From assembly GCA_910584125.1 (NCBI GenBank), contig CAJTXU010000011.1, forward strand, positions 1-64,000: DNA of 64,000 nt. Reading direction: 5' to 3'. The position numbers were made by a program, and so were the translations under genes. Shown here piece by piece: positions 1 through 7,513 of the stretch. The notes beneath the pieces were generated by a model. It saw only the letters and a list, made by a program, of their open reading frames with translations. It made no database searches and was not told the origin of the DNA. Origin of the DNA: an uncultured Muribaculaceae bacterium (GTDB taxonomy: Bacteria; Bacteroidota; Bacteroidia; Bacteroidales; Muribaculaceae). The number at the start of each line of letters is the position of its first letter. Positions within the stretch are counted from its first letter, which is position 1.

Positions 1-23
1 TCTGAAAGACATCTCGTGTGTAG

Positions 24-76
24 CCGGGGGTATGGATTCGACGGGGCGAAGCCCACCGTCGAATCCATACCCCCGG
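24..76. repeat. REP-like palindrome, 21-bp arms
   Basis: Positions 24-44 and 56-76 are perfect inverted copies around an 11-nt loop. The flank before the left arm (about 5-23, ending in cgtgtgtag) recurs in front of the palindrome at 2061, so the two belong to one dispersed family. The arms share the core gtatg..t.cgacg with the palindrome at 205-257. Confidence 0.85.
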
Positions 77-106
77 TAGGCTGACAGGACGGGAGTGCCT
101 GAAAGG

Positions 107-173
107 CACCTTGTTGCACGTTTAGGACATATCAAGAGAGGATAAGTAGAGAGTCGGATTGTGCAACAAGGTG
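107..173. repeat. 13-bp inverted repeat between two palindromes
   Basis: caccttgttgcac at 107-119 is exactly complementary to 161-173, with a 41-nt spacer. It lies between the palindromes at 24-76 and 205-257, so the three structures may form one composite unit. Confidence 0.75.
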
Positions 174-204
174 TCGTCGCCGACACATATTAGCCACTCG
201 CCTA

Positions 205-257
205 CCGTGGGTATGACTCCGACGATGCGCTTCGCGCCGTCGGAGTCATACCCACGG
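205..257. repeat. REP-like palindrome, 20-bp arms
   Basis: Positions 205-224 and 238-257 are perfect inverted copies around a 13-nt loop. The arm core (gggtatgactccgacg) resembles that of the palindrome at 24-76, and ctacc/tagcc flanks both. Confidence 0.85.
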
Positions 258-392
258 CTACCCACAAGATGCCCTTGCGGGCATGAAATAATCACCTGCG
301 TACCTGACATATACACCTTAATTCAACCGCATTGAGGACGTCTCGGACGCCCAACGATTTGTGCGCGAGACCATAGTGATGAAATAGACCAG

Positions 393-800
393 AGAACCAC
401 GAAGTGCTCACGACGCCTAAAATAGGCAATCGTCGTAACCAGAGATCCATCGGGCTACGCAGTATTTTTGGAGAACCCCGAAGGGCTCACGACGCCAAAG
501 ATAGGCAATCGTCGTAACCAGAGATTGAGAGCTTCGCTCTCGGCGTCCGCTGCCATCCTCGCACATAATAACCTCACGCAAAGAGCCGCAGAGAAACGCA
601 GAGGGCTCCGCCGCTGGCGACCGCGTGAGTCCACCGGGGACGGCGACTATCCCAGTCGCCAGAGAGACGTTGCGGGCACAAGCCCACAATCACTCCGAGC
701 GAAGATTTAAGACCAGAGATCCATAGATTCATAGAGCTACGCAGTATTTTGGAGAACCACGAAGTGCTCACGACGCCAATGATAAGCAATCGTCGTAACC
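393..800. repeat. three copies of a 48-bp direct repeat
   Basis: Copies lie at 393-440, 472-519 and 753-800. Each starts agaacc.cgaa.ggctcacg-like (agtgctcacg in copies 1 and 3) and ends ggcaatcgtcgtaacc, with agcaatcg in the third. The DNA after copy 1 (gagatccat...gctacgcagtattttt, 442-470) recurs before copy 3 (716-750), so the original unit was longer and copy 3 may come from a duplication. A hairpin ggcgact/agtcgcc sits at 642-660. No coding or mobile function is visible. Confidence 0.8.
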
Positions 801-860
801 CCAAAATACTAACTGCTCAAAAAGGCTCAAATACTTTTTGCGTGAACTATAAACAAAAAA

Positions 861-1096
861 TCTTACCACATTACAATCCGACCTTACCAGAAACAGCTCA
901 ACTAAAATATTCCAATTCTTTATATCTCTGAATATCAGCAATGAGGCAAAACGGGAATAATAGCCTCAAGTCGAATATTGACAATATCACCAGCTCGTAT
1001 ACATTAGATAATCAAATGTTTATGTAGCCCGGTAAGGTGTGTTAAGAAATTATCTCTTCAAATATTTGGATAAATGATAATAATATAGTAATTTTG
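861..1096 (+). promoter_or_regulatory. duplicated promoter region with four heptamer sites
   Basis: tcttacc (861-867) and ccttacc (882-888) lie 21 bp apart. ggtaagg (1031-1037) and gttaaga (1041-1047) follow in inverted orientation. A Bacteroidetes promoter comes next: TTTG at 1065-1068, a 20-bp spacer, and TAATTTTG at 1089-1096. The same elements at nearly the same spacing occur at 4392-4628. From the first heptamer to the aligned ATG is 265 bp in both copies. It would now drive the truncated frame at 1126 and possibly the gene at 1251. Confidence 0.7.
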
Positions 1097-1125
1097 CCGC
1101 ATCATCTAATCAAACCGAAACCATG

Positions 1126-1182
1126 ATGAAACAATATTTTCTGCTCCTTGTACTCGCAAAACCGTTTCCGGGAATCGCTTGA
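1126..1182 (+). pseudogene. truncated copy of the small secreted-protein gene
   Basis: The frame (18 codons from the ATG at 1126, with another ATG at 1123) begins MKQYFLLLVLA and stops after KPFPGIA. This aligns with MKQLFLILGLA, the signal peptide start of the 120-aa protein encoded at 4657. The 265 bp upstream align as well. After about codon 11 the similarity ends, so the body of the gene is gone. I read it as a relic of a tandem duplication. It could alternatively act as a short upstream frame for the gene at 1251. Confidence 0.6.
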
Positions 1183-1250
1183 CGCTGAACAAATCATAAA
1201 AAGGTAATTTCCATTATTGTATACAAAATCTTTAAACAAGTCATACAGAT

Positions 1251-1997
1251 ATGAGAATTTTCATAACAATCGCTATGGCGGTATTCGCCATGCTTCTTTC
1301 TGCCGAGGCTTACGCTCAGGAATCCCGGCTGTATGAGCCCATGCTTCAGGACGGCACCGTATTTATGTATTTCAGATACGGAAGAATAGAAACGCCTGAG
1401 GTATGCGGATACTATACTTCGACCGTCGTAGGCGATGATATCATCGACGGAATCCAATGCAAGAAGGTGGTAACCAATGAAAATGGGAATACCCATGACA
1501 GCTACTGGAGAGAAGAAGATGGTATCGTCTATCGCTACACAGTAACCGATACTGAGGACGGCACTGAATGGAAGTTCGTGCCGATGATGAACTTCAATCT
1601 AAAGGAGGGTGATAGCGTGGACAACAGCACGTATGTCAAAAAGGTTGACTATGTCGAGACTTTGGATGGCGTTCGCAAACGCATCACACTCCACGGTATG
1701 GCGACATTTCCTCTCGTATGGATAGAAGGAATCGGCGCCAACAACGAGGCGGCTTACATCACGGCAATGCCGTTGGCAGGCACTGTTCTTCATTATCTTG
1801 TAGGATGCTACCGAAACGACATGAGAATCTTCTCATACGAGGACTTTTTCAAAGAATCCACCTCCGCCCCGGTAATCAAGGCCGAGACACCGGTTGAGAA
1901 CAATGCCATCTACAATCTCGACGGCAACAAAATATCTGAGCCTTATCCAGGACAGGTCTATATCACAGACGGCAAAAAGAAGCTTAAAACACAATAA
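1251..1997 (+). CDS. secreted protein of unknown function
   Basis: The 248-aa product has a clear signal peptide, with hydrophobic residues 4-18 and likely cleavage after AYA at residue 22. It is therefore exported, probably to the periplasm or cell surface. I do not recognise the middle part, which is rich in short beta-prone stretches (for example DGTVFMYFRYG and EWKFVPMMNFN). The last 30 residues contain IYNLDG, then PGQVYI, then DGKKK. That pattern is common at the C-terminus of secreted Bacteroidales proteins. The gene stands alone between repeat-rich stretches. The nearest plausible promoter is the duplicated one at 1065-1096, which would give a leader of about 150 nt. Its base composition is more AT-rich than the housekeeping genes further right. 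Confidence 0.75.
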   Translation: MRIFITIAMAVFAMLLSAEAYAQESRLYEPMLQDGTVFMYFRYGRIETPEVCGYYTSTVVGDDIIDGIQCKKVVTNENGNTHDSYWREEDGIVYRYTVTDTEDGTEWKFVPMMNFNLKEGDSVDNSTYVKKVDYVETLDGVRKRITLHGMATFPLVWIEGIGANNEAAYITAMPLAGTVLHYLVGCYRNDMRIFSYEDFFKESTSAPVIKAETPVENNAIYNLDGNKISEPYPGQVYITDGKKKLKTQ

Positions 1998-2060
1998 TCC
2001 AGGGGCAACGGCATAGTCCCGTGGAATCAGCCTAATATCCCAAAGAACATCCCGTGTGTA

Positions 2061-2115
2061 GCCGGAAGTATGGGGCGACGGCGCAACAACGCATCGTCGC
2101 CGCTATACTCCCGGC
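2061..2115. repeat. REP-like palindrome, imperfect
   Basis: gccggaagtatgggg and its imperfect complement ending ctatactcccggc flank a loop around 2085. Arms also pair through cgacg/cgtcg. The flank gtgtgtagccgg matches that of the palindrome at 24-76, so this is another copy of the same family. Otherwise the 249-bp gap 1998-2246 holds only the promoter of the next gene. Confidence 0.7.
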
Positions 2116-2194
2116 AGATTCATACTTCTCGGCAACGGCATTTCCTTGGATAATTAGATATCGATTTGAATATCCAAAAATGAGATAATTAGCT

Positions 2195-2226
2195 ATTGGA
2201 GAGTTGCAGAATTTTAGTTATATTTG
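2195..2226 (+). promoter_or_regulatory. promoter of the TPR regulator gene
   Basis: ATTG at 2195-2198 and TATATTTG at 2219-2226 are 20 bp apart and match the Bacteroidetes -33/-7 consensus (TTG core and TAnnTTTG). Transcription would begin near 2232, leaving a leader of roughly 15 nt before the ATG at 2247. Confidence 0.6.
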
Positions 2227-2246
2227 CATCGTAAAACTGACCGACG

Positions 2247-4094
2247 ATGCGGAGACTGATATGGATTATGGCGGCGATAATGGTGTTGCCGCTGCTGCCC
2301 GGATGCTCGGGAAAGGAAGCCGAACGGATGATGGACGAGGCAGACTCGCTGATAGTGAGCCAGCCGGAGTTCGCGTTGGCTATACTCGACGACATACCCC
2401 GCTCGGGGCGATCACGGGGTGCCAACGAGGCCCGCTACAACATGCTCCGCACCGAAGCCGCCTACCGAGCGCTGGATGACACCATTATTCCCGACTCTGC
2501 GATTGCCGCCTCTGTCAATTACTACACAAGAAAAGACGACAAGGCCAACGCCGCCCGCGCCCGCTACTATCTTGCGATGCTGAAAATGCAGCGCAACGAA
2601 CACTCGGCCGCCACAGTCGATCTGCTGATGGCCGAAAACGACGCGCGTCAGTCATCAGTAAGCCATTTTCAAAAAGGATTAATCTATCGCGGCCTCGGCG
2701 AATGCTTCGAGGAATTCTACGATATGCCGACCTCCATAACATATCAGAAACGCGCATATAAGGAATTTATGTCTTCAAAAGATTCACTATATGCCGGGTA
2801 TGCATTAGCAGTGATAGCTGCGAGATATTTAGATTTAAGAAAAAATCATGAATGCATACAGTATGCCAAGAAGGCATCTGAGTTCGGCCTGAATCTTAAA
2901 GAAGATAATTTATATATCTTTGCCAATCTGCTGATTGCTGATAGATTCGTATACAACGACAAATCTGAAGACGCAATAAAGATTTATTGTAAGCTTCATT
3001 CCATTGACAGTACCAAATTCAAAGAAAAAGATTATGTCAACTGGGGATATGCTTATATTTTAAACGGAGAAATAGAGAACGCAAGACGCTGCAATACCCA
3101 TGTGAAGGAACTCGAAAGAGCCATGAACTCTATAGACGTCAATATTCTATTACATGAGGGGCGTTATAAGGAGTGTAGCGAACTGCTGATTTCCACTTTC
3201 GATATTCTTGATTCAGTCAAATATACCATATGGACCCGCAATGATCTTTCGGTCATAAACGACTATTATAATATGCAACGGCAGGAATCGCAGCAGATGT
3301 TGGAAAAAGAGAAAACCAGAAGAAACACAATAATAATAATTTCGATTCTTACCATTCTTCTGGGCATTATTTCGTACTTTCTGATTGTCACTTCATTAAG
3401 GAAACGGCTTATTGATTCAGAGGTACGTGCGAAAACTCTTAAGAACGAGATATCGGGCACCGAGAAACATCTCATGAATGCCCAAATAAGCATCTCGGAG
3501 ATGCAGGACCGTATTGGCGAACTCCAGACCAATGTGTCAGATCTCACAGCGCGAAACCGTAATATAAGCGATAATCTTGAAGAATCCAACAATAGCCTTT
3601 CGAAAGCAAACGACGACATTCGCTTGAAGGAGCAACAGTTTGAAGAGAGGTTTGCCAAACTCAGCAAGGAGATTCACGAACTTCTTTCCGGCCGTTTCGA
3701 ACTTGTCAATTCGCTGCTTACCGAGAAATACGATCTTGAACAAAAACCGAATAATGACAAGTCAACTGAGAAAAAGTTGACAGAGTTATCCAAACGCGTC
3801 CAGACGGAACTTGAAAAGTTTGTCACCAATCCCGATCTTACCGATGAACTTGAGACAATAGTCAACTCCCGTCTCGAAAATCTTATAGAAAACTTACGGA
3901 AATACTATCCGGATTTCAATGACAATTACATCAATATATATATGTACGCGCTGCTTAAATTCAGTCCAGCCGCCATAGCTACTTTGCAGAAATGCGCGTT
4001 ATCAACCGTCTACTCGCGCAAATCCAAGCTCAAGAAGCGGATTAAAGATAGCAATTGCGAACGAAAGAATCTTTATCTTCTTTTCTTCGACTGA
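2247..4094 (+). CDS. membrane-anchored TPR regulator with C-terminal HTH-like domain
   Basis: This 615-aa protein begins with a lipoprotein-like signal (LLPGCSG, Cys at residue 20). A helical, TPR-like region runs to about residue 345 and is probably outside the cytoplasm. A single membrane helix (about 358-382, IIIISILTILLGIISYFLI) and a long coiled coil (about 385-500) follow. The C-terminal segment (about 545-610) contains FSPAAIATLQ and VYSRKSKLKKRI. That layout is known from Bacteroidetes TPR proteins with a putative DNA-binding end. The inferred role is a one-component sensor in which the outer TPR part senses a ligand and the cytosolic end regulates transcription. The next gene downstream encodes a small secreted protein with a heptamer-rich promoter and is a plausible target. 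That link is a guess from position. A lipoprotein anchor plus a transmembrane helix would be odd together, so the first hydrophobic segment may be an ordinary signal peptide. Confidence 0.7.
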   Translation: MRRLIWIMAAIMVLPLLPGCSGKEAERMMDEADSLIVSQPEFALAILDDIPRSGRSRGANEARYNMLRTEAAYRALDDTIIPDSAIAASVNYYTRKDDKANAARARYYLAMLKMQRNEHSAATVDLLMAENDARQSSVSHFQKGLIYRGLGECFEEFYDMPTSITYQKRAYKEFMSSKDSLYAGYALAVIAARYLDLRKNHECIQYAKKASEFGLNLKEDNLYIFANLLIADRFVYNDKSEDAIKIYCKLHSIDSTKFKEKDYVNWGYAYILNGEIENARRCNTHVKELERAMNSIDVNILLHEGRYKECSELLISTFDILDSVKYTIWTRNDLSVINDYYNMQRQESQQMLEKEKTRRNTIIIISILTILLGIISYFLIVTSLRKRLIDSEVRAKTLKNEISGTEKHLMNAQISISEMQDRIGELQTNVSDLTARNRNISDNLEESNNSLSKANDDIRLKEQQFEERFAKLSKEIHELLSGRFELVNSLLTEKYDLEQKPNNDKSTEKKLTELSKRVQTELEKFVTNPDLTDELETIVNSRLENLIENLRKYYPDFNDNYINIYMYALLKFSPAAIATLQKCALSTVYSRKSKLKKRIKDSNCERKNLYLLFFD

Positions 4095-4391
4095 TTTCAA
4101 CTTTAACAATCCTGTTTTTAGTGTAGTTGAAGAAAACAATGGCACGCACAGCAATGAACCAGAAGCTGTCACCCACATCGTTTCACTGCGTATCCAAAGC
4201 ATCAATGCAAGAGGCATTAGCGAATGCCTACGCTCAGGAGAGGCAAATATCCCCGTCTACAGATGCCAATGCATAAGTCAGCCCCCAATCCTTAAATCTA
4301 TATCGCGACAAGAGTATTCGTAGCAATACCGCTCAATATTTAGGATTTTCGTAATCCTCATATTCGAATGGACAAATTTATTATACAAAAA
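4095..4391. other. intergenic region, nothing firm
   Basis: This AT-rich gap between the regulator and the small secreted-protein promoter holds one 45-codon open frame (4139-4276, +). It has no recognisable content and no clear ribosome binding site, so I do not call it a gene. The remainder shows no structure I can support. Confidence 0.5.
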
Positions 4392-4628
4392 TCTTACCTA
4401 TAGACAATCCATTCTTACCAGAAAGATCTCAATGCAAAAATCATAATTTTGTTATCATCTTGTATATCTGTATGTTATCAAAATTCAGAGTAAAAGGCAC
4501 AAGTTGAACATTAAGCAAATTTCAATTCGTATCCATAAGATTTTCAGATATTTAATTTAGCTGGTAAGGTATAGTAAGAAAATTTATCATCTAATATTTT
4601 GAAAGTTGTGATTCATATTTTAACTTTG
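4392..4628 (+). promoter_or_regulatory. promoter with four heptamer sites (parental copy)
   Basis: tcttacc at 4392-4398 and again at 4413-4419 gives direct repeats 21 bp apart, two helical turns. ggtaagg (4563-4569) and agtaaga (4573-4579) are inverted relatives 10 bp apart, ending just upstream of the promoter. TTTG (4598-4601), a 19-bp spacer and TAACTTTG (4621-4628) form a full Bacteroidetes promoter. The arrangement equals that at 861-1096. The paired sites on one face of the helix suggest a dimeric or tandem-binding regulator. Confidence 0.7.
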
Positions 4629-4656
4629 CGGCGTATCAAACTAAACAGAAACAAAA

Positions 4657-5019
4657 ATGAAACAACTTTTTCTTATTCTTGGACTCGCAATCATTGGCAT
4701 TACATCCCTGACAGCCCAAATTACAGTTCCAGTTCCTGACAAAGGGAAAAGGAATCCGGATGACATACCCAAGATGCCCTCACGCGAGTACGTCACCATG
4801 TATGCATATTCATCCGAGAATGTACTGACGTTCGATTTCAGCGACAACATCCAGTCGATGTTTGTCACATTGACTGACATAAACAACGGTGAAATGCAGA
4901 CCGGCACTGTAAGCCACGACACTCCTTCTCTGGAAGTCATCCTTCCCGACTACGGCTCTTTCTCCGTGACCTGCGAGGCTGACAACGGCTCCACGTTCTA
5001 CACCGAGTTCAGCTACTGA
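4657..5019 (+). CDS. small secreted DUF3244-like protein
   Basis: The 120-aa product has a signal peptide with likely cleavage after LTA (residue 20). The mature part is a single small beta-rich domain with segments VLTFDFSDNIQSMFVTLTD, LEVILPDYGSFSV and a terminal GSTFYTEFSY. This resembles the DUF3244 family of small secreted Bacteroidetes proteins, whose function is not established. Its promoter at 4598-4628 carries four related heptamers, so it is probably a regulated gene. The upstream membrane-bound TPR protein is the obvious candidate regulator. A broken second copy lies at 1126. The gene directly precedes remnants of the peptide-export locus, but nothing in the sequence ties it to that locus functionally. 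Confidence 0.6.
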   Translation: MKQLFLILGLAIIGITSLTAQITVPVPDKGKRNPDDIPKMPSREYVTMYAYSSENVLTFDFSDNIQSMFVTLTDINNGEMQTGTVSHDTPSLEVILPDYGSFSVTCEADNGSTFYTEFSY

Positions 5020-5070
5020 TCCAAGGGCTCCAATCCTCTCTCCTCAATTTACAACAAAAAATCGAATTCC

Positions 5071-5244
5071 ATGAAACCAAGCCGTTATAACTATACTGTT
5101 CCATTCGGGAAGAAGACAATCTTCTATAATGGTCATACAGAGCAGTTCTTCTCTGTTCAGGCGGAGCATACAGAAGCTTATGAAACGATTCTCGCCTCAC
5201 CTGATGAATATGACAACAGTAATCGGTTAAGCAGATATCAATAA
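5071..5244 (+). pseudogene. N-terminal fragment of a radical-SAM-type peptide maturase
   Basis: The 57-codon frame begins MKPSRYNYTVPFGKKTIFYN and continues NGHTEQFFSVQAEH and ETILASPDEYD. From memory this resembles the first 50-60 residues of the SPASM/radical SAM maturases that accompany GG-leader peptides in Bacteroidales. The frame then ends, and neither the CxxxCxxC cluster nor any other part of the enzyme follows in any frame. It lies just upstream of the barrel, transporter and peptide genes. I therefore read it as the stub of a lost maturase. The resemblance was not tested by a search. Confidence 0.5.
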
Positions 5245-5323
5245 ATAGCTACATAACGATACTATTAAACAATATCCATCCAAATTTTGTGTTACATAAA
5301 TATATTAACTAAAATTTAAGTTT

Positions 5324-7462
5324 ATGCACAAATTTTCACTCTGCCTTATCGCCATAGTCGCAGGATACTCGACGGCACTGGCTCAAGAACTGTCGGCGGA
5401 TGCCAAGGCTTCTCCCCGGAGCGCCGAGGCCGTCACCGACAGTGTGGGAACACAGCTCAACGAGGTCGTAGTCGAAGGTCGCACGCAGCGCGTCATCAAG
5501 AACGGCGTAGAATATATCCCCGGCAAAAACATGAAAAAGACTGCCCTCGACGCCTATAGGCTTCTATACAATATGCAGATTCCCAAATTGGTCGTGTCTC
5601 CAATCGACAACAGTGTGAAATCGCCGACAGGCCAGGATGTCTCGATTTATATCGACTATGTCAAAGCGACTCCCCAGGAACTCGGCGGAATGCGTCCCGA
5701 AGACGTGCTGCGCGTAGAAGTGCTCGATTATCCCGAAGATCCCCGCTTCGAGGGAAGCCTGAGAGTCGTGAACTTCATCATGAAACATTATGAATGGGGA
5801 GGCTATACCAAACTCACGGCCTTCGGGTGGACTCTAAACGGCGAATATGTCGAAGGGAGCGCCTACAACAAGTTTGTTTCCGGCTCCTGGACCATCGACG
5901 CCTTTGTCAAAGGCGGCGGCGCATGGGACAGCAAATACAGAGCGAACGATACACAATCCTTTCGCGACTTCAACTATGCCGGCACGCATATCGACGAACT
6001 CACTCGCACCGAAAGCGTCGAGGACTACTATGAGCGAAACAATTCACAGCAGGCCTCGGCAAGATTCATCTATAACACGAAAAAACACTACATAAGCCAT
6101 ACGATAGGTTACAGCAGAAATGCAATGCCCTACCGCAACTCGGATATGTCAGTTCACTTCACAAGAGGATTCATGCCGACCTCGGAAGCAACCGACAGCC
6201 ACAGCACCCAGTCAATCAATGCGACGGTGAGCGGACATTACCGCTTTTTCATGCCCAGAGGGAACACTCTGTTCGTCACATGGAACTTCAGCCATTCAGG
6301 CAACAACGCGCATTCCAGCTATGCTCTTGCCGGACAGTCGCCAATTGTAAATGGCAACCGGGAGAGAGCGAACAGCCCGCAGCTTACATTAAATTACGCG
6401 AAGAGATTCGCGCACAACAATTCATTGACTGTCCTCATTGCTTCGTTCAACACTTTCTACGACACTGATTACACCGGCAGTTACACAGGCAAGGAGAAGA
6501 TGACGTCGTCGGAGAACATGGCTTTCATACAATATACCCAGAACTGGGCCTTCGGACTGAGCCTGTTCGCGCGTGCCGGTGCGTCCTACACATTGGGCCG
6601 TCTCAACGGAGAGAATCTGCTTCATCAGTGGAATCCACGCTTCGGTCTGCAATTCCAGTACCGTCCGAACGACAAAAACATGTTCGGCCTCGAAGGCTGG
6701 ATGTACAACTCATACCCCAACCCATCGATGGCTAACGGCGCACTCGTCAGAAGCAACGAACTTCTGTGGAATCAGGGAAATCCCGACCTGAAGAGCGTGC
6801 TCGGACGTTCCTGCGAGGCAAGCTATACATTCATTCCGCGCAATAATTTCAGCCTTTCCGCATCTGTCAACTATGAGATCGGTATCAACCGCCCCTATTA
6901 TGACTATGTCTCTGTTCCCGGCATCGACGGTCTGGTGAGGACTTACGGTTTCGACAACAGGGAGAAGCAGCTGAAGGCACTTATCACCGCATCGCTGCGG
7001 CTGTTCAACAACTCGCTCGGCCTTTACGTCCAAGGCGGCGTGCAACGTCAGGTCAACAGCGGCTCGCACGCGATGAACAAGACCTCGCTCATAGGTATGG
7101 CATACGTCAACTACTTCATCGGCAATTTTTCTGCAACTGTATATTGTGCGGCTCCGGACAAGACAATATACGGCACGGCGGGACGATACTTCCGCGGTAT
7201 TCCTGGACACGGTCTGAACCTCGCATACTCGCTTAAATCGTTCGACTTCGGATTTGACGTAGTCAACATTTTCAGCAACGGCCACTCCCACTTCTCATAC
7301 GGTTCCCGACTATTTTCATCTGAAGGTTGGAATTGGTCAAACGGATTCGCGAAGAGTCTGCGCCTCTCCGTCACATACACGCTGCCCTACGGCAAGCAGG
7401 TGAACCGCAACAATGAGTTGCAGGACGCAACCCAAAACCGCTCGGCGATCCTCGAGCGCTGA
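5324..7462 (+). CDS. TonB-receptor-like outer membrane barrel (first of a pair)
   Basis: The 712-aa protein has a signal peptide cleaved after ALA (residue 20). A short plug-like segment with LNEVVVEG (about 46-53) follows, and then VEVLDYPEDPRFEG and a long run of amphipathic beta strands to the end (YGKQVNRNNE near 690). It lacks the N-terminal carboxypeptidase-like domain of SusC proteins. The family is OMP_b-brl/TonB-dependent receptor-like and sits in the outer membrane. The transporter gene starts 51 bp downstream on the same strand. A second protein of exactly the same length and architecture lies beyond the peptide gene at 10458. This placement suggests that the barrel moves, or responds to, the exported peptide. 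That role is inference. No good promoter is visible in the 80 bp before the start. Confidence 0.8.
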   Translation: MHKFSLCLIAIVAGYSTALAQELSADAKASPRSAEAVTDSVGTQLNEVVVEGRTQRVIKNGVEYIPGKNMKKTALDAYRLLYNMQIPKLVVSPIDNSVKSPTGQDVSIYIDYVKATPQELGGMRPEDVLRVEVLDYPEDPRFEGSLRVVNFIMKHYEWGGYTKLTAFGWTLNGEYVEGSAYNKFVSGSWTIDAFVKGGGAWDSKYRANDTQSFRDFNYAGTHIDELTRTESVEDYYERNNSQQASARFIYNTKKHYISHTIGYSRNAMPYRNSDMSVHFTRGFMPTSEATDSHSTQSINATVSGHYRFFMPRGNTLFVTWNFSHSGNNAHSSYALAGQSPIVNGNRERANSPQLTLNYAKRFAHNNSLTVLIASFNTFYDTDYTGSYTGKEKMTSSENMAFIQYTQNWAFGLSLFARAGASYTLGRLNGENLLHQWNPRFGLQFQYRPNDKNMFGLEGWMYNSYPNPSMANGALVRSNELLWNQGNPDLKSVLGRSCEASYTFIPRNNFSLSASVNYEIGINRPYYDYVSVPGIDGLVRTYGFDNREKQLKALITASLRLFNNSLGLYVQGGVQRQVNSGSHAMNKTSLIGMAYVNYFIGNFSATVYCAAPDKTIYGTAGRYFRGIPGHGLNLAYSLKSFDFGFDVVNIFSNGHSHFSYGSRLFSSEGWNWSNGFAKSLRLSVTYTLPYGKQVNRNNELQDATQNRSAILER

Positions 7463-7513
7463 TGAAGGTTTTCTCCCAATCACCATACTTTTCTCCCGAC
7501 ATCATCGCCGGCC

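Larger units (their letters stand above)
1..1122. other. gene-free, repeat-rich stretch
   Basis: I see no convincing gene here. The stretch holds three long inverted repeats (24-76, 107-173, 205-257), three copies of a 48-bp direct repeat (393-440, 472-519, 753-800), a small hairpin at 642-660, and from about 840 on an AT-rich region that is a second copy of the promoter region of the small secreted-protein gene at 4657. Short open frames inside it have no start context or recognisable content. Confidence 0.7.

Noticed and set aside
4139..4276. 45-codon frame between the TPR regulator and the DUF3244-like gene
   Set aside because: It has no recognisable signal, leader motif or ribosome site. 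I checked it for a GG leader and found none.
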